This document shows positions 1 through 9,500 of a stretch of DNA of 64,000 nucleotides, in pieces; the stretch's first letter is position 1, and each line of letters begins with the position of its first letter. Origin of the DNA: RPQJ01 sp963700045 (GTDB lineage: Bacteria; Pseudomonadota; Gammaproteobacteria; Steroidobacterales; Steroidobacteraceae). The position numbers were made by a program, and so were the translations under genes. The notes below the pieces were generated by a model. It was given only the letters and a program-made list of their open reading frames with translations. It did not search any database and was not told the DNA's origin. The stretch covers positions 1 to 64,000 of the forward strand of contig CAVOWK010000003.1 in assembly GCA_963700045.1 (NCBI GenBank), in the 5' to 3' direction.

Positions 1-23
1 CCGCTACCATCGAATCGAAGCGA

Positions 24-50
24 ACGGCCCCTCTGGGGCCGTTTTGCTTT
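24..50 (+). terminator. Rho-independent terminator of an upstream gene
   Basis: A perfect 8-bp stem (ACGGCCCC / GGGGCCGT) with a 3-nt loop is followed by TTTGCTTT. It most likely ends a rightward gene that lies left of the window, because no gene starts before it here. Confidence 0.75.
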
Positions 51-127
51 CAGCGCTTGAGATGATGCGTCGGGCTAGGGACTAGCACGAATGGCGATGG
101 TCGGCACTCCGCCGCAGTCTGGTTGCC

Positions 128-1283
128 GTGAGGTGTGATAGACAACGGAAGTCGGTTGCCACGACGCTGCTGATCGCGACGTTGCTGTGGCTGCCAGGCT
201 GCATGACGCAGCGCGTCGTTCACCAGGCGACCTGCGGCGATGTCGAACCTGGCATCGACGTCCCCACCCAGGCGGCAATAGCGGACGAGGTGAACGTGCT
301 GGCCCTGTCGGCGGGTGGACCCTGGGGCGGCTTCGGCATCGGTTTCCTCGAGGGCTGGTCGCGCGCGCCGTCGTCGGGCGGGCCGGCCCGGCCGCGCTTC
401 GACATCGCCGTCGGCGTCTCGACCGGCGCCATTTTCGTGACCCATGCGTTCCTCGGCAGCGAGTACGACCCGGTGCTGCACGAGCAGCTGTTCTCGCTGT
501 CCACGGCGGGCGTCTACAAACGCCGGCCGGTCCTTGCGGCGCTCGCGGGCGACTCCGTCGCGAGTACCGCGTCCGCTGCGCGAATGGCTCGAGCGCATGA
601 TCACGCCGCAGATCCTCGACCGCGTCGCCGACGCGTGGCTGCACGAAGGCCGTCGCCTTGCGGTCATCGCCGTCGACATGGACTGCGGCAAGCCCGAGCT
701 GCTCGACCTGACTGCAGTGGCGCTGCAGCGCGATCGACCCGATCGCGCCGCCCGCTATGTCGACTACCTGATGGCGTCCTCCGCGAGCCCGGTGGCATTC
801 CCGCCGGTGTTCATCGACGGTCGGATGATGGTCGACGGCGCGTTGCGCCAGCACATTCCGTTTCCGAGCCAGATCAAGCAACTGCTGGCGGGACGCGAGC
901 AGCCGGGGCAGCGCGTCAACCTGTTCGTGATCGTCAACAGTCCGCGGCTGGCCATCCCCCAGTGCATCACCGACCACGTGCTGCTGGTGGCGCTGCGCAC
1001 CGGCGACGTGTGGACGGGCGAACGCGCGAACGATTCCCTGGCGCTGGCGATGACGGATGCGGCGCGGCGCGGCTGGACGGCGCGGTACGTCGCGCCGGAC
1101 GGCGACCTGTGCCAGCCGGTGCCGCCGCCCGAGGACTATTTCAATCCCGTCTTCATGCAGTGCCAGTTCGAGTTCGGGCGCCGACTGGCGTTGCAGGACG
1201 AGTCACCCTGGCAGGAGGGGATCGAGTCGCTGTCACCGTTCGAACTGAGGCCGGTGACCCAGCGTCACCCCTGCGCGCGCTGA
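128..1283 (+). pseudogene. Patatin-like phospholipase lipoprotein, frameshifted
   Basis: The GTG at 128 opens a lipoprotein signal peptide ending in the lipobox LPGC (Cys25). Patatin family marks follow: a glycine-rich oxyanion segment (SAGGPWGG, about residues 61-68) and the nucleophile elbow GVSTG (Ser98). The catalytic Asp of the Ser-Asp dyad is in DGALR, but that is read in another frame. The frame switches between about 550 and 590, where one extra base separates GDSVAST from PLREWLERM, and the second frame runs to the stop at 1281. With the shift repaired this is one protein of about 384 aa, expected to be a membrane-anchored acyl hydrolase. As sequenced, the product loses its Asp. Whether this is decay or a base-calling error cannot be decided here. 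Confidence 0.75.
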
Positions 1284-1468
1284 TGATCGTGCCCATGGAG
1301 TGAGTCCTGCCGGCCTAGCGATTACCGCGAATGGTTGGGCATCAGGATCAGGCGTACAAATCAAGCATCACCGGCGGTCTGCCGGTTGCCCTCCGCCAAA
1401 GACCACGAAGGACGCCGTCGGTCGCCGGATCACCTGAGCAATCCAGGACGGGTTGCGAGGAGGGAGAC

Positions 1469-2680
1469 ATGAGGAAGCTGGGAACAGTCGCCGCCACGGT
1501 ACTGGCGGCATCAATTCCGGTGGCCTTTGCGGGTCCGCCGGGACAGACGAACATCTTCACCGTCGATTGCAATCGCGGCCAGACCATCGCCAGCGCCCTC
1601 AAGAGGGCCGATCTCTTTCGCAGTCCGCTGGTGTTGACTGTCCGGGGAACGTGCCACGAGTTCGTGACCATCACCCGCGCCAACCTGACATTGCGCGGCG
1701 ATCCGTCCGCCGAGATCGTGGCGCCGAATCAGCAGGGCGACCTTGTTACCGTCTCGGCCGACAGGGTGACGCTCGAGAACCTGACTTTGACCGGCGGGCT
1801 GACAGGCCTCTATCAGGATCACCAACCTACTTTTACAGCCCAGAATGTCGTCATCCAGGACACCAGTGGCGTCGGAGTGCGTGTTCGGGTCGGTGACGCA
1901 CGCCTGATTGGCTGTACCGTGCAGCGATCCGGCGGCATCGGCGTATCCGTGGTGCGTGGCGGCAGTGTCATTCTGTCGAACGGCAGTCAGGTCCTGGATA
2001 GCGCTGGATCAGGCATCAGCGCGACTCTGCATGGCGTAGTGTCACTGGCCAATTCGACCGTCATGCGCAGCGGCGCGGAGGGCATCGTGCTCAGCGAGGG
2101 TTCGCGGGGCAACATCAGCGCCAGCGAGATCAAGGACAACGGCGCCGTCGGCCTCAACGTCGGAACGAGTGCATCGGCCAGCGTCATTGACACCACGATC
2201 AGCGGCAATGGCACCGGCGATGGCCCGCAAGGGGACGGCGTCATGCTGTGGGGTGGTGCGCAAGGTCATCTCGCGGGTCAGAACGTGATCATCGACAACC
2301 GCGATGAAGGCATCGATGTCGCGGGCGCCGCGAGCGCGTACATCAACGGTGCGCAGGTTGCGGGAAACGGCGGCGACGGCATCATGGGGTACCTGGGTGC
2401 CAACCTCGTGCTTGGAAATCTCGAGATCCAAGACAATGGTGCCGCTGGCGTGTCGTGCCAGGCTAACTGCACGGCACAGATGGAGGACATGTCGATCCAC
2501 GGCAACGCAGCTGCTGGCATCAATCTCGCCTTCGACTCGACACTCATGCTGTTCGGGCCTCAGATCGATGTGACCGGAAACGCTCCCTGGGACCTGTACT
2601 GCCATGACACCGAGTCGAGCGTAAACGACCTGGGGTTGGTGACCGGAACAGTCAGCCCGACATGCACCGGGTTCGATTGA
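1469..2680 (+). CDS. Secreted right-handed parallel beta-helix repeat protein
   Basis: I chose the ATG at 1469 because GGAGGGA lies just upstream and the next residues (MRKLGTVAATVLAA...AFA) form a Sec signal peptide. An in-frame start at 1331 exists but has no such support. The 403-aa product is rich in short repeats of the beta-helix type (patterns such as NLTLTGG, GIGVSVVRGG, GAEGIVLSEG, GDGIMGYLG), one per helical turn, as in the PF13229 group of pectate-lyase-like folds. No catalytic residues of a lyase are recognisable, so substrate and activity are unknown. A carbohydrate-binding or surface role is inference. A terminator follows directly. Confidence 0.85.
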   Translation: MRKLGTVAATVLAASIPVAFAGPPGQTNIFTVDCNRGQTIASALKRADLFRSPLVLTVRGTCHEFVTITRANLTLRGDPSAEIVAPNQQGDLVTVSADRVTLENLTLTGGLTGLYQDHQPTFTAQNVVIQDTSGVGVRVRVGDARLIGCTVQRSGGIGVSVVRGGSVILSNGSQVLDSAGSGISATLHGVVSLANSTVMRSGAEGIVLSEGSRGNISASEIKDNGAVGLNVGTSASASVIDTTISGNGTGDGPQGDGVMLWGGAQGHLAGQNVIIDNRDEGIDVAGAASAYINGAQVAGNGGDGIMGYLGANLVLGNLEIQDNGAAGVSCQANCTAQMEDMSIHGNAAAGINLAFDSTLMLFGPQIDVTGNAPWDLYCHDTESSVNDLGLVTGTVSPTCTGFD

Positions 2681-2710
2681 CAGATTCAATGTCGATTCGC
2701 AGGACAGACG

Positions 2711-2738
2711 CCCCGGCCCCGTGCCGGGGTTCTGCTTC
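2711..2738 (+). terminator. Terminator of the beta-helix gene
   Basis: A CCCCGGC / GCCGGGG stem with a 5-nt loop is followed by TTCTGCTT, 30 bases after the beta-helix stop codon. Confidence 0.65.
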
Positions 2739-2909
2739 CAGGTAAGGCAGGCAGAAACGCACAGCGACATTCAATCGGGTACAGCGGCAGCCTGTCGGTC
2801 ATGGGTGCGGCTGGTGGCATGGGTCAACGCGCCGGGGGAAGGCTGAGTCGCCCGCTGCCGGAAAGCTGACGGCGTTGTGGAATCGCGCGGTTTCATGCCA
2901 TGCGCCGGT

Positions 2910-4599
2910 TCAGTCATCGTCCACGATGATGACGGTGACCTGTGTGATGGCGCCGAGCGTTGCGCCAGCGGTCGGGTCCTCGATGACAACGTCGAACAGC
3001 TCGGTTGACTCAGTGATCGCGTCGGAAACGATCGGAATGAGGAGTGTCTTGCTCGTCTCACCGGGTCCGATGGATCCCTGGACCGTGCCCAGCCCGGCAT
3101 AGTCACGGTCCGCCACCGCGCTGTCGTCGATGGTTCTATAGCCGAAGGAGACCTTGCCCGCGGCGCCGCCACGGCGCACCACGCGCAATGGCACCACCCC
3201 TGCAGACTCGCTGACCGTGATTGTGTCTGCTTCGAACCCCAGTCGTCCGGGACCGGCCGCCGCTGCGATGACCGGTGTCGGTGCCACTGTCAGCGCAATG
3301 GCAGCGGCAAAGTCCGGTGGAACAAGATCCTCAGCTATCGCCAGGGAGTTGGCGAGTTCGGGATCGGCCGGTGTGGAATCCATTGCAGTGGAATCGACTG
3401 CTGCGGGGATTGCCTGCGGCCGTTCCTCGCGCGGCGATAAGGCGCGCAATGCCATCACGCAGTATTCCAGAGACGCTGTCGGGGCCGCTGCTGTCCGGTG
3501 CCAGTCGCACCCAGGCGACATAGAGCCCAACCGCGAGGATGCCGAGGCCCACGGTGGCCAGCCACCAGCGCGAAATGCCGGGTCGCACTGGATGCCGCTC
3601 GAACCGGTGCCTGGGCTGTGCACGCTGTGGCGCTGTCACGAGGCCGAGTCCTTCGAGCAAATCGGCGACGCTGCGCGGCCGATCGTCCCTGTTCCAGGCG
3701 AGGCCCTGACGGAGCGTCCGCCACTCCCGCCGCGACAGGCCGCGAATACGGCGCGGTCGTTGGCCCTGGTCGCGCGCCTCCCGGGCCGAACATCGCCCGA
3801 ACGGGTGTTCACCACTCAACAGCTCGTATGCCACGCAGGCAAGACTGAATACATCGTCGCGGACATCCGGAGCGGCACCGTCCAACTGTTCACAGCTCGC
3901 ATACGTCGGTGTGGCCGCATGGAACGGGGGCGGGTGATCCGATATCCATGGCTCCGTCACGTGCGGATGCGCAAGGCCGAAATCCAGCACGCGCACGTCA
4001 CCCTGCGTCGTGATCATCACGTTGCCGGGTTTGAGATCCATGTGCAGCACACCGCGCGAGTGCGCGTAAGCAACTGCATTGCCGAGGTCGCGCAGGATGT
4101 CGGTCGCCGCCTGGCGCGGCAGCTTGCCGGGCCGGATGCGCTGGATCAGATCGCTCAGCAGCTCGCCCTCGAGCAACTCCATCGTGATGAAGTACACGTC
4201 GCCGTCGCGATCGAAGTCGAAGACATTGACGATGCCTGGATGGGACAACGACTGCGCCTGGTGCGCCTCGCGGCGCAGCGCCTGCAGCGCATCCGGACGA
4301 TGTGCGAACTCCTCGCGCAGCACCTTGACGGCCACGTAACGATTCGGCGGCGGGAGGTCTTCCTTATTGCGGTCCAGCGCCAGGTACACAGTGCCCATGC
4401 CGCCGCGGCCAAGTTCCCGCTCGAGCACATAGCGTTGACGCAGCACAGTCCCTGGGCCTGCGGCGGGCCCGGTGGAAGTTCGAGCGGTCTGGTCGGAATG
4501 CCATGTCGCTGTCTTCAGGGACGGCAATGCGGCGCTCGGGGCATGGTCAGTCAGCTCTGCCGGCAGCGGACTCGTGATGTCACGATCCGGCTCGGCCAT
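2910..4599 (-). pseudogene. Ser/Thr protein kinase with Calx-beta domain, copy 1, frameshifted
   Basis: This copy is almost identical to the intact kinase at 7439-9127, but one extra A near 3437 (gcgataagg here, gcgtaagg there) shifts the frame after the transmembrane segment. Translation would stop at 3331, giving about 422 aa that keep the kinase domain and membrane anchor but lose the extracytoplasmic Calx-beta domain (encoded by 2910-3430, still open in its own frame). The product could be a sensor-less kinase rather than dead. Small changes against copy 2 include VTAPQ for VATPQ and PRHRF for PRPRF. Confidence 0.85.
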
Positions 4600-4973
4600 T
4601 GCGCGGGTCTCTGCTTTGAATGACTGCAAACCCATGGTGCCGGTGCGATGTGAGCCGTAATGCGGGAACATCTTTGTAGGCCATGAGTCCGTGCAGGTCC
4701 AGCAGATATCTCGATTGGTTCGATCAAACTTGCGCGCAGTCCTGGAGATATCCTGCAGGTTGGTCGAGTTGTGATCTGTAAGCCACGGAAAGGATGAAAC
4801 AAACCGCGGCGCCGGCGAATCTCCGCCGTGGCCTGATTTTTTTGGCGCGATGTCGCCAGTCGCGCCGTTTGAGTGGGAGGCGCATCCCGACACTCCCACA
4901 CGCTGTGACGGCGGTCGCAGTCGTGGTCGGCGGCCAGGCCTATTCTCCCGCTAGTCCGGGAGGGTCAGGACAA
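4600..4973. other. Divergent intergenic region, copy 1
   Basis: This stretch lies between the kinase start and the 80-aa gene. It contains alternative upstream kinase starts (ATG at 4635 and 4671, same frame), a 7-bp inverted repeat GTGGGAG/CTCCCAC near 4870-4900, and a small CTCCCG/CGGGAG hairpin at about 4945-4962 just before the ribosome-binding site of the 80-aa gene. No convincing promoter boxes were seen. Confidence 0.4.
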
Positions 4974-5216
4974 GTGCCCAAGCAGAAGAAGCTGACCGAA
5001 TCGAATCACGACGCGCCCATCGAGCGGCGCGGGCAACCGCGCGAGGACGCGGGTTCCACGGACTGGGAGACCATCGTGCTCAAGCGGGTCGAGCGCCACG
5101 TCGAATCCCTGTCGGGTGACACCAAGTCTTGTGTGGACGCACCGGACTCGTCCGGTTGGGAGGAGGCTGCGCTCCTCGCACTGCGGCGCCGAATTCGGGA
5201 TCTCAAGGCCGAGTAG
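4974..5216 (+). CDS. Hypothetical 80-aa protein, copy 1
   Basis: The GTG at 4974 is preceded by GGGAGGGTCAGGA. The product is short, charged and hydrophilic, without signal peptide or membrane segment. It has a Lys-rich start (VPKQKKLTE), two Cys-free helical stretches, and a basic C-terminus (LRRRIRDLKAE). I do not recognise a family. It is repeated without amino-acid change at 9501-9743, which modestly supports its being a real gene. It is divergent from the kinase and convergent with dodecin. Confidence 0.55.
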   Translation: MPKQKKLTESNHDAPIERRGQPREDAGSTDWETIVLKRVERHVESLSGDTKSCVDAPDSSGWEEAALLALRRRIRDLKAE

Positions 5217-5285
5217 GCCGACGGTCGTCGTGCCGCGTTGCTGATCCGCGGCAGCGACGACATCGTCGGCGTCGAGGTCCTGCCG

Positions 5286-5510
5286 TCACGCTTCGTATTT
5301 GAAGGACAGTGAAACCCGCGCTCGGTACGCGACGACCTTGCCGTCCTCGACTTTCATGTCGAGCTTGCTGACTTCAGCAACGCGCAGGTCGCGTAAAGAT
5401 TTCGCCGCCGTTTCCACGGCACTGGTCGCCGCATCCTCCCAGGACACCGTGCTCGTGCCGATGATCTCCGTGACGCGATACACGCCACTGTCTGATTTCT
5501 TCTTTGCCAT
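5286..5510 (-). CDS. Dodecin family protein, copy 1
   Basis: The 74-aa product matches the dodecin fold signature: VYRVTEIIGTS, WEDA, LRDLRVAEV, and VEDGKVVAYRARVSLSF. Dodecins are small dodecameric flavin-binding or storage proteins of the cytosol. The ATG at 5510 is preferred over the GTG at 5519 because GGGGAGTGAG sits at good distance upstream. The usual aromatic in LR-x-LRW-x-EV is Val here (LRVAEV), so the Trp that stacks on the flavin ring in characterised dodecins is missing. The substitution between the two copies in this gene is silent. Confidence 0.88.
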   Translation of the reverse strand: MAKKKSDSGVYRVTEIIGTSTVSWEDAATSAVETAAKSLRDLRVAEVSKLDMKVEDGKVVAYRARVSLSFKYEA

Positions 5511-5675
5511 TGTGCTCACTCCCCTGTGTAACGACGTGCGGGCCGCAGGAGGCGCGGCTCGCTGCCGTCAGCATACGCCTGCGCGAGTGCAGGCGACGAC
5601 CCGCGGCTTGTTGCGCTCCATCAAGGAGAGCAAGATCGCGTCTAGGGTCGTCATCGTCGAAAGGGGGAAGCGAGC

Positions 5676-6938
5676 ATGGACCTCAGCAAGCAGATTGCAC
5701 GCGTCAAGGCCATCCTGGGAACGCCGCGCACCGAGTGGCCCGTCATTGCCTCCGAACCTGCGACGATCGGGAGCATCTACAAGGACTACGTGCTGTTCCT
5801 CGCCGCGATTCCGGCGGTGTTCGGCTTCCTGAAATACAGCGTCATCGGCATCAACCTGCCGTTCCTCGGGACCTATCGCGCAGGCATAGGCGCGGGACTC
5901 AGCGGCATGGTCACGAGCTACGTCCTCGGACTGGCGTCCGTGTACGTCCTGTCACTGATCGTCGATGCGCTGGCTCCCACGTTCGGTGGTCAGAAGAACA
6001 GCGTGCAGGCCTTCAAGACGGTGGTCTACGCCTCGACCGCCAGTTGGATCGCCGGAATCGGCCAGGTCCTGCCGTGGGTTTCGATGATTATCCTGCTGGC
6101 CGGCGGCGTTTACAGCATCTATCTGCTCTATCTCGGCCTCCCGCAGACCATGAAGTGTCCGGCTGAGAAGGCCGCCGGTTACACCGCAGTCACCTTCGTC
6201 GTCGCGATCATCCTGAGCTGGCTGGTCAGCTTCGCCGTGGGCGGCATCATTGGCGTGGGTGGCGCCATGCGCGGTGCGGGTGCGCCCGGCGTCAGCGACT
6301 CGCGTGACGGTGGTGGCTTCGACGCAGACAGCCCCATGGGCAAGCTGGAGTCCATGGCGCGGCAGGCGGAGGAGGCGGGCAAGAAGATGGAAGCCGCACA
6401 GAAGTCCGGCGACGTAAATGCCCAGCGCGAGGCTGCAGGGGAGATCCTGTCGGCGGTGGCGGGCGGGGGAGACCAGGTCGAATCACTGGCGCCCGATCGG
6501 ATCAAGCCCTTCGTGCCGGAGTCCCTCGCCGGTCTGAAGCGGACTGAGATATCGGCCGAACGTAACAACGCCATGGGGATGCAGGTCAGCGAAGCACGCG
6601 GGACTTACTCGGACGATGCGGGGCGTTCACTGCGCCTCGAGATCGTCGACATGGGGAGCATGAAGGGAATGATGGCGTTCGCCGGCTGGGCGGCCGGGGA
6701 GCAGGAACGGGAAACGGACCGGGGTTACGAGAAGACCTACAAGCAGGACGGCCGGCTCGTCCACGAGGAGTGGGACACGGAGCGGAAGAGCGGCGAATAT
6801 TCGACCGTGCTGGGCGAGCGGTTCTCGGTCAAGTTGAGCGGCGAGGCCGCGAGTATCGCGGAGCTCAAGACAGCCGTTGCAAGCCTCGACCTGGCAGGGC
6901 TCGAGGCCCTGAAGAACGAGGGCGTGAAGCGAAACTGA
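5676..6938 (+). CDS. Yip1-family integral membrane protein, copy 1
   Basis: A strong ribosome-binding site (AAAGGGGGAAG) precedes the ATG. Residues 1-200 carry the Yip1-domain pattern: a short cytosolic lead (KAILGTPRTEWPVIASEPAT) and about five hydrophobic segments (around 38-56, 68-95, 120-160 and 170-195). Residues 210-420 form a soluble, charged tail with an Ala/Glu-rich helical stretch (about 225-265) and a mixed alpha/beta region that I do not recognise. Yip1-like proteins in bacteria have no settled function. All four base changes seen between the two copies are silent, so both proteins are identical at 420 aa. Confidence 0.75.
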   Translation: MDLSKQIARVKAILGTPRTEWPVIASEPATIGSIYKDYVLFLAAIPAVFGFLKYSVIGINLPFLGTYRAGIGAGLSGMVTSYVLGLASVYVLSLIVDALAPTFGGQKNSVQAFKTVVYASTASWIAGIGQVLPWVSMIILLAGGVYSIYLLYLGLPQTMKCPAEKAAGYTAVTFVVAIILSWLVSFAVGGIIGVGGAMRGAGAPGVSDSRDGGGFDADSPMGKLESMARQAEEAGKKMEAAQKSGDVNAQREAAGEILSAVAGGGDQVESLAPDRIKPFVPESLAGLKRTEISAERNNAMGMQVSEARGTYSDDAGRSLRLEIVDMGSMKGMMAFAGWAAGEQERETDRGYEKTYKQDGRLVHEEWDTERKSGEYSTVLGERFSVKLSGEAASIAELKTAVASLDLAGLEALKNEGVKRN

Positions 6939-6990
6939 CGCTGAGTGCTGGCGGGCCGTGCCACCGGGTCCGGCCCAACGCCGCCTTGCG

Positions 6991-7425
6991 CTAGTTGTTC
7001 TTTGCGCCTTGCTCGACCCACTGCCGGATGGTCGCAACCTCCACCGGCAGGAGTGGTTTGGCCTCGCCATGCGGCATCTTCAGCGACGGGTCCGCGCGCC
7101 CTTCGATCAGCATGACGAGCACGCTCGTCAGCGGGTCTCCAGGGAGTACCACGGGCCCGTATTGCGTCCCCTTCATCAATGTCTCGTAGCTCTCGAGCTC
7201 GAAGCCGCTCACGACGTAGCCAGCCTGTCCGGCAACGTGGCAGCTCTTGCAGTGCTTGTCGAGAATGGGTGCCACGTCTTTGGCATAGCTGATCTCGGGC
7301 GACCGCTGGCAGCCGGCCAGCAGCGGCAGGGCGACCGTAGCAGCGGCGACACAACACAGGAATTTCGTGTTCTGAGTCGTCCGGTGCCGGAAAGCTGACG
7401 GCGTTGTGGAATCGCGCGGTTTCAT
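6991..7425 (-). CDS. Single-heme c-type cytochrome lipoprotein, copy 1, with re-created N-terminus
   Basis: The protein carries one heme-binding CKSCH motif, the spacing of PSCyt1-like cytochromes (DVAPILDKHCKSCH, then PGDP and MPHG), and a lipobox LLAGC. The original start codon was cut away at the duplication joint (cgtgttctgag here, cgtgttcatga in copy 2). The frame stays open upstream and the first useful ATG is at 7425, adding about 21 residues (MKPRDSTTPSAFRHRTTQ) in front of the old signal peptide. Whether this hybrid is translated or exported is unknown. It differs from copy 2 by two conservative changes (Val/Met and Phe/Leu). Confidence 0.65.
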   Translation of the reverse strand: MKPRDSTTPSAFRHRTTQNTKFLCCVAAATVALPLLAGCQRSPEISYAKDVAPILDKHCKSCHVAGQAGYVVSGFELESYETLMKGTQYGPVVLPGDPLTSVLVMLIEGRADPSLKMPHGEAKPLLPVEVATIRQWVEQGAKNN

Positions 7426-7438
7426 GCCATGCGCCGGT

Positions 7439-9127
7439 TCAGTCATCGTCCACGATGATGACGGTGACCTGTGTGATGGCGCCGAGCGTTGCGCCAGCGG
7501 TCGGGTCCTCGATGACAACGTCGAACAGCTCGGTTGACTCCGTGATCGCGTCGGAAACGATCGGAATGAGGAGTGTCTTGCTCGTCTCACCGGGTCCGAT
7601 GGATCCCTGGACCGTGCCCAGCCCGGCATAGTCACGGTCCGCCACCGCGCTGTCGTCGATGGTTCTATAGCCGAAGGAGACCTTGCCCGCGGCGCCGCCA
7701 CGGCGCACCACGCGTAACGGCACCACCCCTGCAGACTCGCTGACCGTGATTGTGTCTGCTTCGAACCCCAGTCGTCCGGGACCAGCCGCCGCTGCGATGA
7801 CCGGTGTCGGTGCCACTGTCAGCGCAATGGCAGCGGCAAAGTCCGGTGGAACAAGATCCTCAGCTATCGCCAGGGAGTTGGCGAGTTCGGGATCGGCCGG
7901 TGTGGAATCCATTGCAGTGGAATCGACTGCTGCGGGGATTGCCTGCGGCCGTTCCTCGCGCGGCGTAAGGCGCGCAATGCCATCACGCAGTATTCCAGAG
8001 ACGCTGTCGGGGCCGCTGCTGTCCGGTGCCAGTCGCACCCAGGCGACATAGAGCCCAACCGCGAGGATGCCGAGGCCCACGGTGGCCAGCCACCAGCGCG
8101 AAATGCCGGGTCGCACTGGATGCCGCTCGAACCGGGGCCTGGGCTGTGCACGCTGTGGCGTTGCCACGAGGCCGAGCCCTTCGAGCAAATCGGCGACGCT
8201 GCGCGGCCGATCGTCCCTGTTCCAGGCGAGGCCCTGACGGAGCGTCCGCCACTCCCGCCGCGACAGGCCGCGAATACGGCGCGGTCGTTGGCCCTGGTCG
8301 CGCGCCTCCCGGGCCGAACATCGCCCGAACGGGTGTTCACCACTCAACAGCTCGTATGCCACGCAGGCAAGACTGAATACATCGTCGCGGACATCCGGAG
8401 CGGCACCGTCCAACTGTTCACAGCTCGCATACGTCGGTGTGGCCGCATGGAACGGGGGCGGGTGATCCGATATCCATGGCTCCGTCACGTGCGGATGCGC
8501 AAGGCCGAAATCCAGCACGCGCACGTCACCCTGCGTCGTGATCATCACGTTGCCGGGTTTGAGATCCATGTGCAGCACACCGCGCGAGTGCGCGTAAGCA
8601 ACTGCATTGCCGAGGTCGCGCAGGATGTCGGTCGCCGCCTGGCGCGGCAGCTTGCCGGGCCGGATGCGCTGGATCAGATCGCTCAGCAGCTCGCCCTCGA
8701 GCAACTCCATCGTGATGAAGTACACGTCGCCGTCGCGATCGAAGTCGAAGACATTGACGATGCCTGGATGGGACAACGACTGCGCCTGGTGCGCCTCGCG
8801 GCGCAGCGCCTGCAGCGCATCCGGACGATGTGCGAACTCCTCGCGCAGCACCTTGACGGCCACGTAACGATTCGGCGGCGGGAGGTCTTCCTTATTGCGG
8901 TCCAGCGCCAGGTACACAGTGCCCATGCCGCCGCGGCCAAGTTCCCGCTCGAGCACATAGCGTTGACGCAGCACAGTCCCTGGGCCTGCGGCGGGCCCGG
9001 TGGAAGTTCGAGCGGTCTGGTCGGAATGCCATGTCGCTGTCTTCAGGGACGGCAATGCGGCGCTCGGGGCATGGTCAGTCAGCTCTGCCGGCAGCGGACT
9101 CGTGATGTCACGATCCGGCTCGGCCAT
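7439..9127 (-). CDS. Membrane Ser/Thr protein kinase with extracytoplasmic Calx-beta domain
   Basis: From the ATG at 9127 the product is 562 aa. Alternative in-frame starts at 9163 and 9199 add 12 or 24 residues, and no ribosome-binding site is decisive. Kinase marks are the P-loop GRGGMGTV (64-71), Lys92 in VAVKV, HMDLKPGN (186-193), DFG (206-208) and TPTYASCEQ in the activation segment. The catalytic-loop HRD is HMD, so this is a non-RD kinase. One transmembrane helix lies at about 345-364, placing the kinase inside. The C-terminal part (about 450-562) is a Calx-beta domain with acidic calcium-site residues (ESAGVVPLRVVR, TESTELFDV, VDDD at the end). The layout suggests an extracellular sensor controlling a cytosolic kinase. 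The target is unknown. Confidence 0.88.
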   Translation of the reverse strand: MAEPDRDITSPLPAELTDHAPSAALPSLKTATWHSDQTARTSTGPAAGPGTVLRQRYVLERELGRGGMGTVYLALDRNKEDLPPPNRYVAVKVLREEFAHRPDALQALRREAHQAQSLSHPGIVNVFDFDRDGDVYFITMELLEGELLSDLIQRIRPGKLPRQAATDILRDLGNAVAYAHSRGVLHMDLKPGNVMITTQGDVRVLDFGLAHPHVTEPWISDHPPPFHAATPTYASCEQLDGAAPDVRDDVFSLACVAYELLSGEHPFGRCSAREARDQGQRPRRIRGLSRREWRTLRQGLAWNRDDRPRSVADLLEGLGLVATPQRAQPRPRFERHPVRPGISRWWLATVGLGILAVGLYVAWVRLAPDSSGPDSVSGILRDGIARLTPREERPQAIPAAVDSTAMDSTPADPELANSLAIAEDLVPPDFAAAIALTVAPTPVIAAAAGPGRLGFEADTITVSESAGVVPLRVVRRGGAAGKVSFGYRTIDDSAVADRDYAGLGTVQGSIGPGETSKTLLIPIVSDAITESTELFDVVIEDPTAGATLGAITQVTVIIVDDD

Positions 9128-9500
9128 TGCGCGGGTCTCTGCTTTGAATGACTGCAAACCCATGGTGCCGGTGCGATGTGAGCCGTAATGCGGGAACATC
9201 TTTGTAGGCCATGAGTCCGTGCAGGTCCAGCAGATATCTCGATTGGTTCGATCAAACTTGCGCGCAGTCCTGGAGATATCCTGCAGGTTGGTCGAGTTGT
9301 GATCTGTAAGCCACGGAAAGGATGAAACAAACCGCGGCGCCGGCGAATCTCCGCCGTGGCCTGATTTTTTGGCGCGATGTCGCCAGTCGCGCCGTTTGAG
9401 TGGGAGGCGCATCCCGACACTCCCACACGCTGTGACGGCGGTCGCAGTCGTGGTCGGCGGCCAGGCCTATTCTCCCGCTAGTCCGGGAGGGTCAGGACAA
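9128..9500. other. Divergent intergenic region, copy 2
   Basis: This is the counterpart of 4600-4973, with the same alternative kinase starts (9163, 9199) and the same two small inverted repeats. The T-run near 9365 is one base shorter than in copy 1. Nothing else recognisable was seen. Confidence 0.4.

Larger units (their letters stand above)
2843..7371. repeat. 4.53-kb tandem duplication, copy 1
   Basis: Bases 2843-7371 recur head to tail as 7372-11899. The offset is 4529 at the left end and 4527 at the right end because copy 1 carries two extra single bases: an A in the kinase gene and one extra T in a T-run near 4850. The unit holds the kinase, an 80-aa gene, dodecin, the Yip1-like gene and the cytochrome gene. 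Roughly 15-20 substitutions separate the copies. The left end sits in non-coding DNA (ctgagtcg at 2843). The right end falls at the start codon of the cytochrome gene. Only about one base of microhomology is seen at the joint, and there is no insertion sequence or terminal repeat. Confidence 0.95.

Noticed and set aside
3154..4623. Long plus-strand frame of 489 codons (and its twin at 8120-9151)
   Set aside because: It is the antisense of the kinase gene, with no ribosome-binding site and no family match; the kinase motifs on the minus strand are unambiguous.
7426..7701. Upstream part of the frame fused to cytochrome copy 1
   Set aside because: It reads out of frame through the Calx-beta coding region. 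Only the ATG at 7425, after the kinase stop, gives a sensible N-terminus.
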